Positions 8,669 to 19,064 are shown, counted from the first letter of the stretch. The stretch: 64,000 nucleotides of DNA from Pseudoxanthomonas sp. CF125 (GCF_900104085.1 NZ_FNLD01000001.1:186001-250000); one strand, 5' to 3'. Numbers and translations are program-made. Notes: generated from the letters alone by a model not told the origin.

Positions 8669-11458
8669 TCAGTCGCTGTCTTCGCGCTCGAACACCAGTC
8701 CGCGTTCCTCGCGGATCACGCCTTCCATGCTGGCGAAGGGCGCCTCTTCCGGCGAGGTCTCCAGCGAAGGCAGTTCCACACGCGGCGAGGCCTTGGCTAC
8801 TTCGCCCTGCGGCTGGAACTTGATGATCTGCTTCCACGAACGCGTCAACGCATCGGCGAAGATCAGAATCAGGTCGCCCGGCTGGCCCATGCGCAAAGCG
8901 GCGTCGATGGCTTCCTGCTCGTCGGGGATGATCGACATCGCGTTTTCCGCGATGCCCGCCGATAGCAAGGCCTTGGCGATGATGCGCGGCACTTCGTCGC
9001 CGTCGCGACCGCGCAGCGCGTCGTCGCGGCGCACCACGTAATGGTCGAACTTGCCGGCCACCACCTCCGCAATCGCACGCAGATCCTCATCGCGGCGATC
9101 GCCCGGCCCGGTCAGCACCACGATGCGGCGTCCGGTCACGTCCAGGCGCTGGGCCAGGTCGGCCATCATGCCCACCGCATGCGCGTTGTGGCCGTAATCC
9201 ATCAGCACCTTGAACGGATGCTCGCTGTAGACGTTCATGCGGCCCGGAGCCTGGAAGAACGTGGTGTCGAAGGTACGCAGACCCTGGCGGATCGCATCGA
9301 GCTTGATGCCCAGCGAGAACGCCATCGCTGCGGCCACCATCGCGTTCTGCACGTTGTGCAGGGCGCGGCCTTCCAGCGTAGCGGGAATCAGATGCGTCCA
9401 CATCAGAGGAATGTGGCTGCCCTTGTCGTACAGCGTGATCATGTGGCCGTTGACGCCGGCCTCCAGCGCGCAGGCGCGGCCACCGGCACGGATGTGTTCG
9501 CGCACCAGCGTGTGCGAAGGGTTCAGGGTGACGTAGCAGATCACCTTGGCGTCGGTGTAGGCCGACATCTTCAACACGTTGGGATCGTCGGCGTTGAGTA
9601 CTGCGCAATCCCTGGCCACTTCGACCACGATGCGCTTGATCTCGGCCAGCTGCTCCAGCGTGTCGATGCCCTTCAATCCCAGATGATCGGAAGCCACGTT
9701 CAACACCGCGCCCACGTCCACCTCCGGCACGCCCATGCCGCTGCGCAGCAGCCCGCCGCGCGCGGTTTCCAGTATCGCCATGTCGATCTGCGGGTCCGAC
9801 AGCACCATGCGCGCCGATACCGGCCCGGTCATGTCGCCTTCCACCGTGCGCTGGCCGTCGATATAGACGCCGTCGGTGGTAGTCAGGCCCGGCGTATAGC
9901 CGGCCATCTTGGTGATGTGGGCCAGCATGCGCGCAGTGGTGGTCTTGCCGTTGGTGCCGGTGATGGCGGCGATCGGCACGCGGGTCGGCGTACCGGGTGG
10001 AAACAGCATGTCGATCACCGGGCCGGCCGCATCGCGCGGAGTGCCTTCGCTGGGCGCCACGTGCATGCGGAAACCGGGCGCGGCGTTGATTTCGCAAATG
10101 CCGCCGCCGATGGATTTGTAGCTCTCGGCGATGTTGGGGGAAATGAAATCCACGCCGCCCACGTCCAAGCCGATGGCGCGCACCGCGCGCACCGCCATGT
10201 CGCGGTTGTCGGGGTGGATGATGTCGGTGACGTCGGTGGCGGTGCCGCCGGTAGAGAGGTTGGCAGTGGAACGCAGGTAAACGACTTCTCCTTCCTTGGG
10301 TACGGAGAAGTGGTTGTAGCCCACGCGTTCCAGCATCAGGTCGGCTTGCGCGTCCAGTTCCAGGCGGGTCAGTACTTTTTCATGGCCGACGCCGCGGCGC
10401 GGATCGGAATTCACTTGGTCTACCAGCTCGGCGATGTCGCTCTTGCCGTCGCCGATCACATGGCCTGGGGTGCGCTTGGTCGCGGCGATCAGTTCCCCGT
10501 TGACCACCAGCAGGCGGTGGTCGTCGCCGCCGATGTAGGTTTCCACGATGACCGAACGCGAGTGCTCGCGCGCGGCGGCGAAGCCTTCGCGGATTTCGTC
10601 CTCGCCGGAAATATTGATGGTGATGCCGCGGCCGTGGTTGCCGTTGTAGGGCTTGGTGACCACGGTCCCGCCCAACTTGCGTGCCGCGCGCAGCGCGCCG
10701 CTGGCGTCGTTGACCAGTTCCTGGCGCGGCACCGGCAGGCCCAGCGAGCCGAGGATCTTGTTGGTTTCCTCCTTGTCGCTGGCCAGTTCCACCGAGATGT
10801 GCGGGGTCTTGCCGGTGACGGTGGCCTGGATGCGCTGCTGGTATTTGCCGTGGCCGAACTGGATCAGCGATTGCTGGTTCAGGCGCAACCAGGGGATGCC
10901 GCGCTCTTCGGCCGCGCGCACCAGCGAAGCGGTGGAAGGGCCCAGCGCACGGCGTTGCGCGTAGCGGATGAAATCGTCGCGGGCGGTATCCCAGTCCCAA
11001 TCCCCGGGCACGCTGTCCTTGGGCCTCAACTCGGCGGGCAGCAGCGAGGACAGCAGCTTCAGCGCCAGTTCGCCGGCGGCGATGCCTTCCTCTTTCTGCG
11101 CGTATTCGTAGATCACGGTGTAAACACCGGGACGGTCGTCGCCGACGCTGCGGGTCTTGCCGAAGGTGACGTTTTCGCCGGCCACGTTCTGCAGTTCGAT
11201 CGCCACGTGCTCCAGCACGTGGCCCAGCCAGGTGCCTTCGCCTTCGCGCATGCGGCGGATGAAGCCGCCGGGTTCGCGGTAGGAACAGCCGTGTTCGGCC
11301 AAACCGGGCAGCGCGGCGATCAGCCCGTCAACGAACGCGGCACCGAGTTTGCCGGTGGGCCAAGCCTCCAGCGCCTGCAGGTCCAGCTCCAGGCGGATGA
11401 CCGGGAAATGGGCGTATTGCGAGGGACCGACGTAGACGGAGCGTTCGAGGATGCGCAT
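8669..11458 (-). CDS. cphA: Cyanophycin synthetase CphA
   Basis: This 929-residue enzyme makes multi-L-arginyl-poly-L-aspartate, a nitrogen storage polymer, from Asp and Arg with ATP. The N-terminal domain (residues ~1-160, MRILERSVYVGPSQYAHFPVIRLELDL) is followed by an ATP-grasp domain (LGLPVPRQELVND, TKPYNGNHGRGITINI, GGDDHRLLVVNGELIAATKR, ICEINAAPGFRMH). The Mur ligase half has the P-loop TGTNGKTTTARML, LETARGGLLRSG and MDYGHNAHAVG. The start is ATG at 11458. It lies 79 bases downstream of cphB and 7 bases upstream of the CphA-like ligase, giving a cphB-cphA-ligase operon on the minus strand. Length and motif order are normal. Confidence 0.96.
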   Translation of the reverse strand: MRILERSVYVGPSQYAHFPVIRLELDLQALEAWPTGKLGAAFVDGLIAALPGLAEHGCSYREPGGFIRRMREGEGTWLGHVLEHVAIELQNVAGENVTFGKTRSVGDDRPGVYTVIYEYAQKEEGIAAGELALKLLSSLLPAELRPKDSVPGDWDWDTARDDFIRYAQRRALGPSTASLVRAAEERGIPWLRLNQQSLIQFGHGKYQQRIQATVTGKTPHISVELASDKEETNKILGSLGLPVPRQELVNDASGALRAARKLGGTVVTKPYNGNHGRGITINISGEDEIREGFAAAREHSRSVIVETYIGGDDHRLLVVNGELIAATKRTPGHVIGDGKSDIAELVDQVNSDPRRGVGHEKVLTRLELDAQADLMLERVGYNHFSVPKEGEVVYLRSTANLSTGGTATDVTDIIHPDNRDMAVRAVRAIGLDVGGVDFISPNIAESYKSIGGGICEINAAPGFRMHVAPSEGTPRDAAGPVIDMLFPPGTPTRVPIAAITGTNGKTTTARMLAHITKMAGYTPGLTTTDGVYIDGQRTVEGDMTGPVSARMVLSDPQIDMAILETARGGLLRSGMGVPEVDVGAVLNVASDHLGLKGIDTLEQLAEIKRIVVEVARDCAVLNADDPNVLKMSAYTDAKVICYVTLNPSHTLVREHIRAGGRACALEAGVNGHMITLYDKGSHIPLMWTHLIPATLEGRALHNVQNAMVAAAMAFSLGIKLDAIRQGLRTFDTTFFQAPGRMNVYSEHPFKVLMDYGHNAHAVGMMADLAQRLDVTGRRIVVLTGPGDRRDEDLRAIAEVVAGKFDHYVVRRDDALRGRDGDEVPRIIAKALLSAGIAENAMSIIPDEQEAIDAALRMGQPGDLILIFADALTRSWKQIIKFQPQGEVAKASPRVELPSLETSPEEAPFASMEGVIREERGLVFEREDSD

Positions 11459-11537
11459 GCCTTACCTCTGGATCGTAGGGTTTTGTATCGCGGAGTTTTA
11501 AATCATCGCCGGGTTTTGAATCACGGAGTTCGGAACA

Positions 11538-12380
11538 TCAGGATTTCGGCTGGGCCAGCGAACCGGCCGAAGCTTTGCGGGTGTGCAGGTTGAAGGTAGC
11601 GCCTGCGACCAGGATATGCACGGTCAGTCCGAGCAGGCACACCGGTTTGTTCTCGCTGACCTGGGCCATCGAAGAGAAGGTGAGCCCGTCGGCGTCGACC
11701 ACGGTGACCGCGCCGCTGCCTTCGACTTCCAGGGTGTTGTCCGGGCCGATGAAGGCGGCGGTGTCCTCGTCCAGGCCGATGCCGATGGCGAACGGGTTGT
11801 AGGCCAGCGCCGCGACCAGGCGGCCCAGGCGGTCGCGCTGGCGGAAATGCTGGTCGATGATGAAACGGTTGGTCAGGCCCAATCCTGGCGCAAGGCGCAC
11901 GCTGTCGGCCTGGGGCGAAGCGCCCTCCTTGCCGAAGCCGATCATGTGCTCGCTGAGGATGCTGGCGCCGGCGCTGGTACCGCCGACGGTGATGCCGGCG
12001 GCGTTGCGTTCGCGGATCAGTTTGGCCGCCGGGGTGCCGCCCAGAATGGTGGACAGGCGCAACTGGTTGCCACCGGTGAAGAAGATGCCGCTGGCGCCTT
12101 CGATGCGGTCCAGCCGATTTTGTTCATGGCAATCGCGGCGGGTGTCGAAATCCAGCACGTCGACCCGGCTGGCGCCCAGGTCGCCGAAAATGCCTTCGTA
12201 ACGGGTGCCGGTGTCGGCCAGCTGGCTGGCGGTGGGAATCACCACTATCTCGGCATCGCGACCGCCGCAGAGATCGAGGAATCGTTTGAGGATACGGGGG
12301 TTGTCTTCCTTGTTCTCGGCGCCGCCGATGGGAACGATCCAACCTCTTTCGCCACCATCGGCGACCTTACTGGGACACAT
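11538..12380 (-). CDS. cphB: Cyanophycinase (peptidase S51)
   Basis: This intracellular serine peptidase cleaves cyanophycin to beta-Asp-Arg dipeptides, so it reverses cphA. The 280-residue protein starts at MCPSKVADGGERGWIVPIGGAENK (ATG 12380); the frame is open further up, but those residues are arginine- and alanine-rich and not family-like. Diagnostic motifs are IVPIGGAE, VVIPTAS, FFTGGNQLRLS and the nucleophilic serine motif GGTSAGASILSEHMI. It is first in the operon with cphA. The tail (ASAGSLAQPKS) is unremarkable. Confidence 0.94.
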   Translation of the reverse strand: MCPSKVADGGERGWIVPIGGAENKEDNPRILKRFLDLCGGRDAEIVVIPTASQLADTGTRYEGIFGDLGASRVDVLDFDTRRDCHEQNRLDRIEGASGIFFTGGNQLRLSTILGGTPAAKLIRERNAAGITVGGTSAGASILSEHMIGFGKEGASPQADSVRLAPGLGLTNRFIIDQHFRQRDRLGRLVAALAYNPFAIGIGLDEDTAAFIGPDNTLEVEGSGAVTVVDADGLTFSSMAQVSENKPVCLLGLTVHILVAGATFNLHTRKASAGSLAQPKS

Positions 12381-12630
12381 GCAACACGACTCCTGAAGCT
12401 GAAGGGTTCCGCGCAACGCCGCCGCGACGGGAGCCGGCAGCGCCTCGCGCCGCTTGGTTTTCCCGATTTCCCCCGATGAAGCCGCCCCCGATGCCGGCGC
12501 GCTGAAGCAGCTGACCGGCCAAGGGAAGTTAGCACGGCAGCGCAGCAACAGCCCATGCTGAGACGCCGAAGCCGGCTAATGTGAGGCGGCTCGCCAACGG
12601 CGCATCGGCAGCCGTTACAATTTCGCCCAA

Positions 12631-12707
12631 GGCCCCGTAGCTCAGCTGGATAGAGCGGTCCCCTCCTAAGGGACAGGTCGTGCGTTCGAATCGCGCCGGG
12701 GTCACCA
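12631..12707 (+). tRNA. tRNA-Arg(CCT)
   Basis: A 77-base cloverleaf. The acceptor stem GGCCCCG pairs with CGGGGTC (one G-U), the D arm is AGCTCAGCTGGATAGAGC, and the anticodon stem GTCCC/GGGAC encloses loop CTCCTAA with anticodon CCT. The T arm contains GTTCGAATC and a genomically encoded CCA ends at 12707. It reads AGG arginine codons. It lies between cphB (divergent) and the threonine operon leader. Confidence 0.95.
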
Positions 12708-12838
12708 TACTTTTCGGTTGCAAGTGCAACTTTCGGCTGCAAATGCAGCTTGTCGCACTGCAACACTTGACAGCCCCCCGGGTCATCCTGTCCCCTAGGG
12801 CCATGCTTCCCGTCGCCACCCACGCAAACGCCCACCCG

Positions 12839-12949
12839 ATGCCGGCCTCCGCGCTGCTGCACGGACAGGGCGTGGCTGGCTTTGGTCGCAGCATTATTAC
12901 TACCGCCACTACCGCGATTAGCGGGGTGCGGTGGATCGTGTTCGCGTAG
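12839..12949 (+). CDS. thrL: Threonine operon leader peptide (attenuator peptide)
   Basis: A short frame ending at TAG 12947-12949 contains a run of regulatory codons, ATT ATT ACT ACC GCC ACT ACC GCG ATT (12893-12919), encoding IITTATTAI. This matches the Thr/Ile-rich logic of the E. coli thr leader. It lies just upstream of thrA and is followed by RNA arms that can pair in alternative ways. The start is uncertain: ATG 12839 (36 aa), ATG 12803 or GTG 12872 (25 aa, with GGACAGGG before it) are in frame. None has a strong Shine-Dalgarno sequence. Confidence 0.65.
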   Translation: MPASALLHGQGVAGFGRSIITTATTAISGVRWIVFA

Positions 12950-13033
12950 TCTCGCAAACCACGTCCCCGCACCCGGATCAGGATGCGGGGGAACCCGGAA
13001 CCTGAGCCGCGCGGGGACCTCACCCAGAGGTTC
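12924..13033 (+). promoter_or_regulatory. Candidate thr attenuator with RBS-sequestering hairpin
   Basis: GGGTGCGG (12924-12931), just after the regulatory codons, is complementary to CCGCACCC (12967-12974). The latter overlaps CCCCGCA (12965-12971), which instead can pair with TGCGGGG (12984-12990). These two structures exclude each other, as in attenuation. No U-tract follows the second hairpin, so it is not a standard intrinsic terminator. A further hairpin, GAACCT (12998-13003) with AGGTTC (13028-13033), covers the AGAGG that precedes the thrA ATG, suggesting control may act on translation. Confidence 0.5.
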
Positions 13034-13041
13034 GTCGCTTT

Positions 13042-15537
13042 ATGTCGTCCGCAGCACAGCCACAGCCAGAGAGTTCTTCCAACCGCACCATCGTGCACAA
13101 ATTCGGCGGCACATCGGTCGCCGACGCCGAGCGCTTCCGCCATGTCGCTGTCCTGCTGCTGGCGCGCGAAGAGCGCGAGCAGATCACCGTGGTGTCGGCG
13201 ATGAAAGGCGTGACCGACGCGCTGATCGAGTTGTGCGAACTGGCCGCGCGCAGCCGCAGCGACTGGCGCGACCCCTGGCACGAATTGCGCGCCCGCCATC
13301 GCGGAGCAGTAGTGGCGCTGCTGGGCGAAGATTCCGGCCCGACCCTGGAGTGGTTGGACGAACGCTTCGACAAGCTGGCCGAAATCCTGGCCGCACTGTC
13401 GGTCATCGGCGAATTGCCGCGCGAAGTGCTGGACCGCGTGCAGGGGCTGGGCGAAATCTGTTCGGCCCGCCTGCTCGGCGACTACCTGAAATCCAAGGGC
13501 GAGGACTGCGCCGTGCTGGATGCGCGCGAAGTACTGGTGGTGGACCGCAGCGACCTGGGCGTGGAAGTGGACTGGGACACCAGCGGGCAGCGTTTGGCCG
13601 ACTGGCGCGCGAAGAACCCGCAGCGCCGCGTGGTGGTCACCGGCTTCATCGCGCGCGACCGCGACAACCGCGTCACCACTCTGGGCCGCAACGGCAGCGA
13701 CTACAGCGGCGCCATCTTCGCAGCGCTGTTCAACGCCGCCGAACTGCACATCTGGACCGATGTGGACGGCGTGCTGTCCGCCGATCCGCGGGTGGTGCCC
13801 GAAGCGGTGCAGTTGAGCGCGCTGAGCTACGACGAGGCCTGCGAACTGGCTTATTTCGGCGCCAAGGTCGTGCACCCGCAGACCATGTCGCCGGCCATAG
13901 AGCGCGGCCTGCCCATCATCATCCGCAACACCTTCCATCCCGAGCATCCCGGCACCCGCATCACCGCCGAGCGCGATGTCACCGGTCCGGTGAAAGGCCT
14001 GACCCTCAGCCCGGACCTGGCGGTACTGAATCTGGAAGGCACCGGCCTGATCGGTGTGCCCGGCACGGCCGAGCGCGTGTTCGCGGCGCTGCGCGATGCG
14101 CGTGTGTCGGTGGTGATGATCTCGCAAGGTTCTTCCGAACACTCCATCTGCTGCGTGGTGCGCAGCGCCGAGTCGCTGCGGGCGCAGGCCGCGTTGCTCA
14201 ATGCGTTCGCCCATGAACTCAACATCGGCCAGATCCAGCGCGTGCAGCTGACCGAAGGCGTCAGCGTGCTGGCGGCGGTCGGCGACGGCATGGCCGGGCA
14301 GCCGGGCGTGGCGGCGCGCCTGTTCGAGTCGCTGGGCCGGGCGCGGGTCAACATCCTGGCCATCGCGCAGGGCTCTTCGGAACGCAACATCTCGGTCGCC
14401 ATCGACAGCGCCGACGCCACCAAGGCCTTGCGCGCGGCGCATGCCGGCTTCTGGCTGTCGCCGCAGACATTCGCGGTCGGCGTGATCGGGCCGGGCAAGG
14501 TCGGTGCCGCGCTGCTGGATCAACTGCGCGCCGCGCAGCCGCAACTGCTGGGCAAGGCCAACCTGGATCTGCGGCTGCGGGCGATCGCCTCCAGCACCAA
14601 GATGCTGCTGGACGGGCGCGGCATCGGCGGCGACTGGCGCACGAGTTTCGGCGCTGACAGTGAAGCGCTGGATCTTGATCGCTTCACCGCGCACCTGGTC
14701 GGTTCGCACTTGCCGCATCTGGTGATCGTCGATTGCAGCGCCAGCCCGCTGGTGGCCGACCGTTACGCCGACTGGCTTGCGGCGGGCATCCATGTGGTCA
14801 CCCCCAACAAACAGGCCGGTGCGGGCCCGAGCCTGCGCTACGACGCGATCCGCGAAGCAGCGGCGGCCAGCGGCGCGCGTTTCCGCTACGAAGCGACGGT
14901 GGGCGCGGGTTTGCCGGTGATTTCCACCTTGCGCGATCTGATCGATACCGGCGATGCGGTGCTGTCGGTGGAAGGCATCTTCTCCGGCACGCTGGCCTGG
15001 CTGTTCAACAAGTTCGACGGCAGCGTGCCGTTCTCGCAGCTGGTGAGCGAAGCGCGCGGCCTGGGTTACACCGAGCCGGATCCCCGCGACGATCTTTCCG
15101 GCACCGACGTCGCCCGCAAGCTGGTGATCCTGGCGCGCGAGGCGGGACGTTCCATGACTCTGGACGATGTCGTTGTCGAAAGCCTGGTGCCGGCAGCGTT
15201 GCGTGAAGCCAGCGTCGAGGACTTCATGTCGCGCCTGGGCGAAGTGGATGCGCTGTTCGCCGACAAGCTGGCAACCGCCAAGGCGGCGGGCCAGGTGCTG
15301 CGTTACGTCGCCAAGCTGGATGCGGAAGGCAAGGCCACGGTGGGTCTGGTAGCGCTGCCGAAGGAGCATGCTTTCGCCAATCTGCGCCTGACCGACAACA
15401 TCGTGCAGTTCACCACACGCCGCTATTGCGACAACCCATTGATCGTGCAGGGACCCGGCGCGGGGCCGGAAGTCACCGCCGCGGGCGTATTCGCCGATGT
15501 GTTGCGCGTGGCGGCGGGGCAGGGGGCCAAGCTGTGA
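13042..15537 (+). CDS. thrA: Bifunctional aspartate kinase / homoserine dehydrogenase
   Basis: An 831-residue fusion catalysing the first and third steps of the aspartate pathway to threonine and methionine. The kinase domain shows [41 protein letters not shown] and [14 protein letters not shown]. Two ACT-like regulatory segments follow ([19 protein letters not shown] and [20 protein letters not shown]). The homoserine dehydrogenase half has [39 protein letters not shown] and [17 protein letters not shown]. The start ATG 13042 has AGAGG 11 bases upstream. It is first gene of thrABC, preceded by a Thr/Ile leader. The stop overlaps the thrB start by four bases. Confidence 0.96.
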   Translation: MSSAAQPQPESSSNRTIVHKFGGTSVADAERFRHVAVLLLAREEREQITVVSAMKGVTDALIELCELAARSRSDWRDPWHELRARHRGAVVALLGEDSGPTLEWLDERFDKLAEILAALSVIGELPREVLDRVQGLGEICSARLLGDYLKSKGEDCAVLDAREVLVVDRSDLGVEVDWDTSGQRLADWRAKNPQRRVVVTGFIARDRDNRVTTLGRNGSDYSGAIFAALFNAAELHIWTDVDGVLSADPRVVPEAVQLSALSYDEACELAYFGAKVVHPQTMSPAIERGLPIIIRNTFHPEHPGTRITAERDVTGPVKGLTLSPDLAVLNLEGTGLIGVPGTAERVFAALRDARVSVVMISQGSSEHSICCVVRSAESLRAQAALLNAFAHELNIGQIQRVQLTEGVSVLAAVGDGMAGQPGVAARLFESLGRARVNILAIAQGSSERNISVAIDSADATKALRAAHAGFWLSPQTFAVGVIGPGKVGAALLDQLRAAQPQLLGKANLDLRLRAIASSTKMLLDGRGIGGDWRTSFGADSEALDLDRFTAHLVGSHLPHLVIVDCSASPLVADRYADWLAAGIHVVTPNKQAGAGPSLRYDAIREAAAASGARFRYEATVGAGLPVISTLRDLIDTGDAVLSVEGIFSGTLAWLFNKFDGSVPFSQLVSEARGLGYTEPDPRDDLSGTDVARKLVILAREAGRSMTLDDVVVESLVPAALREASVEDFMSRLGEVDALFADKLATAKAAGQVLRYVAKLDAEGKATVGLVALPKEHAFANLRLTDNIVQFTTRRYCDNPLIVQGPGAGPEVTAAGVFADVLRVAAGQGAKL

Positions 15538-16466
15538 AGCAAGCGGCAACTGCATTTTCTCCCGCCTCGGTGGGCAACGTCGGAGTCGGCTTCGACATTC
15601 TTGGCCATGTGATAGAAGGACCGGGCGACACGGTCACGGTGCGTCGCATCGACTCGCCCGACGTACGCATCGCCGCGATCCGCGGAGCGACGGTGGATCT
15701 GCCGCTGGATGCGGCCGGCAATACCGCCGGCGCGTCGCTGATCGCATTGCGGGAGGCGTTGGGGTTGCCGTTCGGTTTCGAAATCGAGATAGACAAGGGC
15801 ATCCCGCTGGGTTCGGGAATGGGAGGCTCTGCGGCTTCCTGCGTGGCCGCGCTGGTGGCGGCCAATGAACTCCTGGATGCGCCTTTGTCTCGGGAGGCGC
15901 TGTATCCGTTCGCATTGACCGGCGAAGCGGTGGCCAGCGGCGGACGCCATGGCGACAACCTGGGGCCGATGCTGCTGGGCGGCCTGGTGCTGTCCACCGC
16001 CGATCGGCTGGTGAAGATTCCGGTGCCCGGCGCCTGGCACAGCGTGCTGGTGCATCCGGACGCGATTCTGGAAACGCGCCGTGCGCGCGAGGCGTTGAAA
16101 GGCGGTTATGCGCTCGGCGAATTCGTATCGCAGTCGGCCAATCTCGCGCTGGTGCTTGCGGGTTGTTACGCGGGCGATGACGGACTGGTGCGCGCCGGCC
16201 TGCAGGACGTGCTGGTGGAACCGAGGCGTGCGCCGTTGATCGTCGGTTTCGATGCGGCCAAGCGGGCCGCGCTGGAAGCGGGCGCGATGGGTGCGAGCAT
16301 TTCCGGCGCCGGGCCCAGCGTGTTTGGCTGGTTTGGGACGCGTGCGCAGGCCGAGGCCGCAGTACCGGCGATCCGGACGGCTTTCATGGCGGCCGGTTTC
16401 GACAGCCAGGCTTGGGTGTCTCCGATCAACAGTCCGGCGGCGAAGGTGTTGAACGCAGTCGAGTAA
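15534..16466 (+). CDS. thrB: Homoserine kinase
   Basis: This GHMP kinase phosphorylates homoserine to O-phosphohomoserine in threonine synthesis. The start is GTG 15534, overlapping the thrA stop (GTGA) and giving a 310-residue protein beginning (M)[23 protein letters not shown], the normal family start. The ATP-binding GHMP motif is [17 protein letters not shown], and the C-terminal GHMP motif region is [17 protein letters not shown]. It is translationally coupled to thrA and followed by thrC after an inverted repeat. Confidence 0.96.
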   Translation: MKQAATAFSPASVGNVGVGFDILGHVIEGPGDTVTVRRIDSPDVRIAAIRGATVDLPLDAAGNTAGASLIALREALGLPFGFEIEIDKGIPLGSGMGGSAASCVAALVAANELLDAPLSREALYPFALTGEAVASGGRHGDNLGPMLLGGLVLSTADRLVKIPVPGAWHSVLVHPDAILETRRAREALKGGYALGEFVSQSANLALVLAGCYAGDDGLVRAGLQDVLVEPRRAPLIVGFDAAKRAALEAGAMGASISGAGPSVFGWFGTRAQAEAAVPAIRTAFMAAGFDSQAWVSPINSPAAKVLNAVE

Positions 16467-16480
16467 ACGAAAATTCCGAG

Positions 16481-16573
16481 GTCATCCCAGCGAACGCTGG
16501 GATCCATTTTGATCTGGCTCTTCCGGCCCTCACAGAAAAATCAAAATGGATTCCAGCGTTCGCTGGAATGACG
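16481..16573. repeat. GTCATCCCAGCGAACGCTGG inverted repeat
   Basis: The arms GTCATCCCAGCGAACGCTGG (from 16481) and its near complement ending at 16573 (CCAGCGTTCGCTGGAATGAC) are extended by GATCCATTTTGAT / ATCAAAATGGATT, around a short centre. This is a dispersed intergenic palindrome also present at 51069-51199 and in a related form at 57952-58110. It separates thrB from thrC and could affect transcript processing between them. Confidence 0.85.
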
Positions 16574-16611
16574 ACTTCTTTCTTGTCGGCATTCACGCAT
16601 CCTGGTTCGCA

Positions 16612-17904
16612 ATGAATTTCATATCCACACGCAGCAATTCCCCCGCAGTAGGCCTCAGCCAGGCCATCGCCGCCGGCCTTGCCCCCGACGGCGGTCTCTA
16701 CGTCCCGGAAACCCTACCGCCCATGCGCCCGCTGGAAGTCGGCGCCGACCTGGCCGATACCGCCACCCAGCTCATCGCACCGTTCTTCGAAGGCGACGCG
16801 CTGTCCGCCGAGCTGCCGGCGATCTGCCGCGAAGCCTTCGACTTCCCCGCGCCCCTGTTGCCGCTGGCGACCACCGACGACCACGTGCTCGAGTTGTTCC
16901 ATGGCCCCACCGCGGCCTTCAAGGACTTCGGCGCACGCTTCCTGGCCGCTTGTCTGACCCGCCTGCGCAAGCGCGAAGACCGTCCGCTCACCATCCTGGT
17001 CGCTACGTCCGGCGATACCGGTGCGGCGGTCGCCGCCGCTTTCCACAAGCAGCCCGGATTGCGCGTGATCGTGCTGTATCCCGATGGCCGCGTGTCGCCG
17101 CGCCAGGCGCACCAGCTGGGCTGCTTCGGCGACAACATCGCCGCATTGCGCGTAGCCGGTTCGTTCGATGATTGCCAGGCGCTGGTCAAGCGCGCATTGA
17201 ACGATGGCGACCTGCAGGCGCAAGCGCCCATGAGTTCGGCCAACAGCATCAGCCTGGGTCGGCTGCTGCCGCAAATGAGCTACTACGCGCATGCCGCGCT
17301 CGGCCACAAGCGCGCTACCGGCGAAACGCTCAATGCGGTCATTCCCACCGGAAACCTGGGCAACGCCATGGCCGCGATCATCGCGCGCAAACTGGGCGTA
17401 CCGTTGGGCCGCATCGTGCTGGCGACCAACGCCAACGAGGTGTTGCCCAAGTTCTTCTCCGGCGCCGAATACGCGCCTGCGGCCAGCGTCGCCACCCTGG
17501 CCAACGCGATGGATGTGGGTGCGCCGAGCAACTTCGAACGCCTGCGCTGGCTGTACCGCGGAGACGATGCCGCACTGCGCGCGGACTTCACCGCCGAAAG
17601 CGTCAACGACTACCGGATCCGCAATACCATCCAGAACCGCTATGCGAAGCATGGGGAGGTCTTCTGCCCACATACGGCCACCGCCGTGCAGGTGCTTGAA
17701 GATATGCGCTCGCAAGGCGCGGCCGGCGATTGGATGGTGGCGGCGACCGCGCACCCGGCCAAATTCGAAAGCGTGGTGGAGCCGTTGATCGGCCGGTCGC
17801 TTGAAGTGCCGCCGGCGCTGGCGGACTTGCTGGCGCGTCCGGCCCATGCCGACCCGATTCCAGCGGATTATGAAATTTTCCGGACACGGATTCTCGGACA
17901 ATAG
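16612..17904 (+). CDS. thrC: Threonine synthase
   Basis: This PLP enzyme converts O-phosphohomoserine to threonine. The start is taken at MNFISTRSNSPAVGLSQAIAAGLAPDGGLYVP (ATG 16612, 430 residues); upstream in-frame residues are translated repeat sequence. Motifs are the PLP lysine region FHGPTAAFKDFGARF, the phosphate-binding TSGDTGAAVAAAF, and IPTGNLGNAMAAIIARKLG. The size fits the fold-type II ThrC of E. coli type. It lies 145 bases after thrB with the inverted repeat between them, still likely in one operon. Confidence 0.95.
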   Translation: MNFISTRSNSPAVGLSQAIAAGLAPDGGLYVPETLPPMRPLEVGADLADTATQLIAPFFEGDALSAELPAICREAFDFPAPLLPLATTDDHVLELFHGPTAAFKDFGARFLAACLTRLRKREDRPLTILVATSGDTGAAVAAAFHKQPGLRVIVLYPDGRVSPRQAHQLGCFGDNIAALRVAGSFDDCQALVKRALNDGDLQAQAPMSSANSISLGRLLPQMSYYAHAALGHKRATGETLNAVIPTGNLGNAMAAIIARKLGVPLGRIVLATNANEVLPKFFSGAEYAPAASVATLANAMDVGAPSNFERLRWLYRGDDAALRADFTAESVNDYRIRNTIQNRYAKHGEVFCPHTATAVQVLEDMRSQGAAGDWMVAATAHPAKFESVVEPLIGRSLEVPPALADLLARPAHADPIPADYEIFRTRILGQ

Positions 17905-17976
17905 CCTTGCCCCGGGCTTCCCGCCCGGTGTGCGGCGCGCCATGCCTGGGTCCGGCATTTCTGCCAACATGTCGCC

Positions 17977-19008
17977 ATGAACATCAAAGGCAAGGCTACT
18001 TCGCTCGATATCGCGCACCTGGCGGGGGTTTCCCAGCCAACGGTGTCGCGCGCCCTGCGCGGCAGCCCCATGGTCAACGAGGAAACGCGCAAGCGCATCC
18101 AGGCCATCGCCGAGCAGCTCAACTACAAGGTCGACAAGAACGCGTCCAACCTGCGCACCCAGCATTCGGGAACCATTGCGTTGTTGTTCTTCGAGGACCC
18201 CACTCCCGACGATTCGCAGATCAACCCGTTCTTCCTGTCCATGCTGGGTTCCATCACCCGCGCTTGCGCCCTGCGTGGCTACGACCTGCTCATCTCCTTC
18301 CAGCAGTTGTCGACCGATTGGCAGGCCGATTACGAAGACAGCAACAAGGCCGACGGCCTGATCCTGCTGGGTTACGGCGATTATCTGGAATCGCAGTCGC
18401 GGCTGGAGCGCCTGGTGGAGCAGGGCACGCATTTCGTCCGCTGGGGCGCGGTGCTGCCGGGGCAGCCGGGTATTTCGATCGGCTGCGACAATTTCCAGGG
18501 CGGGCACGACATCACCCAGCATCTGCTGCGCCAGGGCCGGCGCGACATCGCTTTCCTGGGCCATGCTTCCAACCACTACCCCGAGTTCTTCGAGCGCTAC
18601 CGCGGTTACGCGCATGCGCTGCTGACCAGCGGACAGAAAGTGCAGGCCGGTTTGCAGTTCGACGCGATCACCACCGAGCAGTCCGGTTATGAGGCCGCCC
18701 GCCAATTGTTCGAAAAGGGAACGCCTTTCGACGCGATCTTCGCCGCCAGCGACCTGATTGCCATCGGCGCGATGAAGGCACTCCACGAACGTGGCATGCG
18801 CGTGCCTGAGGATGTGGCGGTGGCGGGTTTCGACGATATTCCGATGGCCGGATTCGTCAATCCCAGCCTGTCCACCGTGCAGCAGGACACCAAGCTGGCC
18901 GGCACGATATTGGTGGAGACCTTGCTGGCCCTGGTCAACAACGAGCCGGCGGAAAGCCGGACCATTCCGGTGACTTTGGCCTTGAGGCATTCTTCGGGCG
19001 CCATCTGA
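17977..19008 (+). CDS. LacI-family transcriptional regulator
   Basis: A 343-residue DNA-binding repressor. The N-terminal helix-turn-helix reads [33 protein letters not shown] and the hinge helix region is [20 protein letters not shown] periplasmic-binding-protein-like effector domain follows ([13 protein letters not shown]..., [19 protein letters not shown]). LacI regulators usually sense sugars. The only sugar genes in the window are the maltodextrin cluster at 23.5-31.9 kb, which carries LacI-type operator candidates, so control of that cluster is plausible but only inferred. The next gene downstream is an iron-receptor operon with its own promoter. Confidence 0.9.
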   Translation: MNIKGKATSLDIAHLAGVSQPTVSRALRGSPMVNEETRKRIQAIAEQLNYKVDKNASNLRTQHSGTIALLFFEDPTPDDSQINPFFLSMLGSITRACALRGYDLLISFQQLSTDWQADYEDSNKADGLILLGYGDYLESQSRLERLVEQGTHFVRWGAVLPGQPGISIGCDNFQGGHDITQHLLRQGRRDIAFLGHASNHYPEFFERYRGYAHALLTSGQKVQAGLQFDAITTEQSGYEAARQLFEKGTPFDAIFAASDLIAIGAMKALHERGMRVPEDVAVAGFDDIPMAGFVNPSLSTVQQDTKLAGTILVETLLALVNNEPAESRTIPVTLALRHSSGAI

Positions 19009-19045
19009 AGCAGCGTTGCCGCACTGCGGCATAGGGTTTACAATT

Positions 19046-19064
19046 GGGAATGATTCTTATTTGA
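19046..19064 (+). promoter_or_regulatory. Candidate Fur box upstream of siderophore receptor
   Basis: The sequence GGGAATGATTCTTATTTGA lies 64 bases before the receptor start and resembles the half-sites of Fur boxes (AATGAT...ATT-rich). Iron-dependent repression would fit the downstream TonB receptor and PepSY gene. The match is by eye only. Confidence 0.5.

Noticed and set aside
9041..11593. Long plus-strand open frame opposite cphA
   Set aside because: It is antisense to the motif-complete cphA gene, with low-complexity His/Gln/Ala composition typical of a shadow frame.
12529..15555. Very long minus-strand open frame opposite thrA
   Set aside because: It is the complement of the well-supported thrA gene in G+C-rich DNA; its translation is rich in His, Gln and Arg and has no domain motif.
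16546..16611. N-terminal extension of threonine synthase
   Set aside because: The extra residues are translated from the inverted repeat; the family-like start is ATG 16612.
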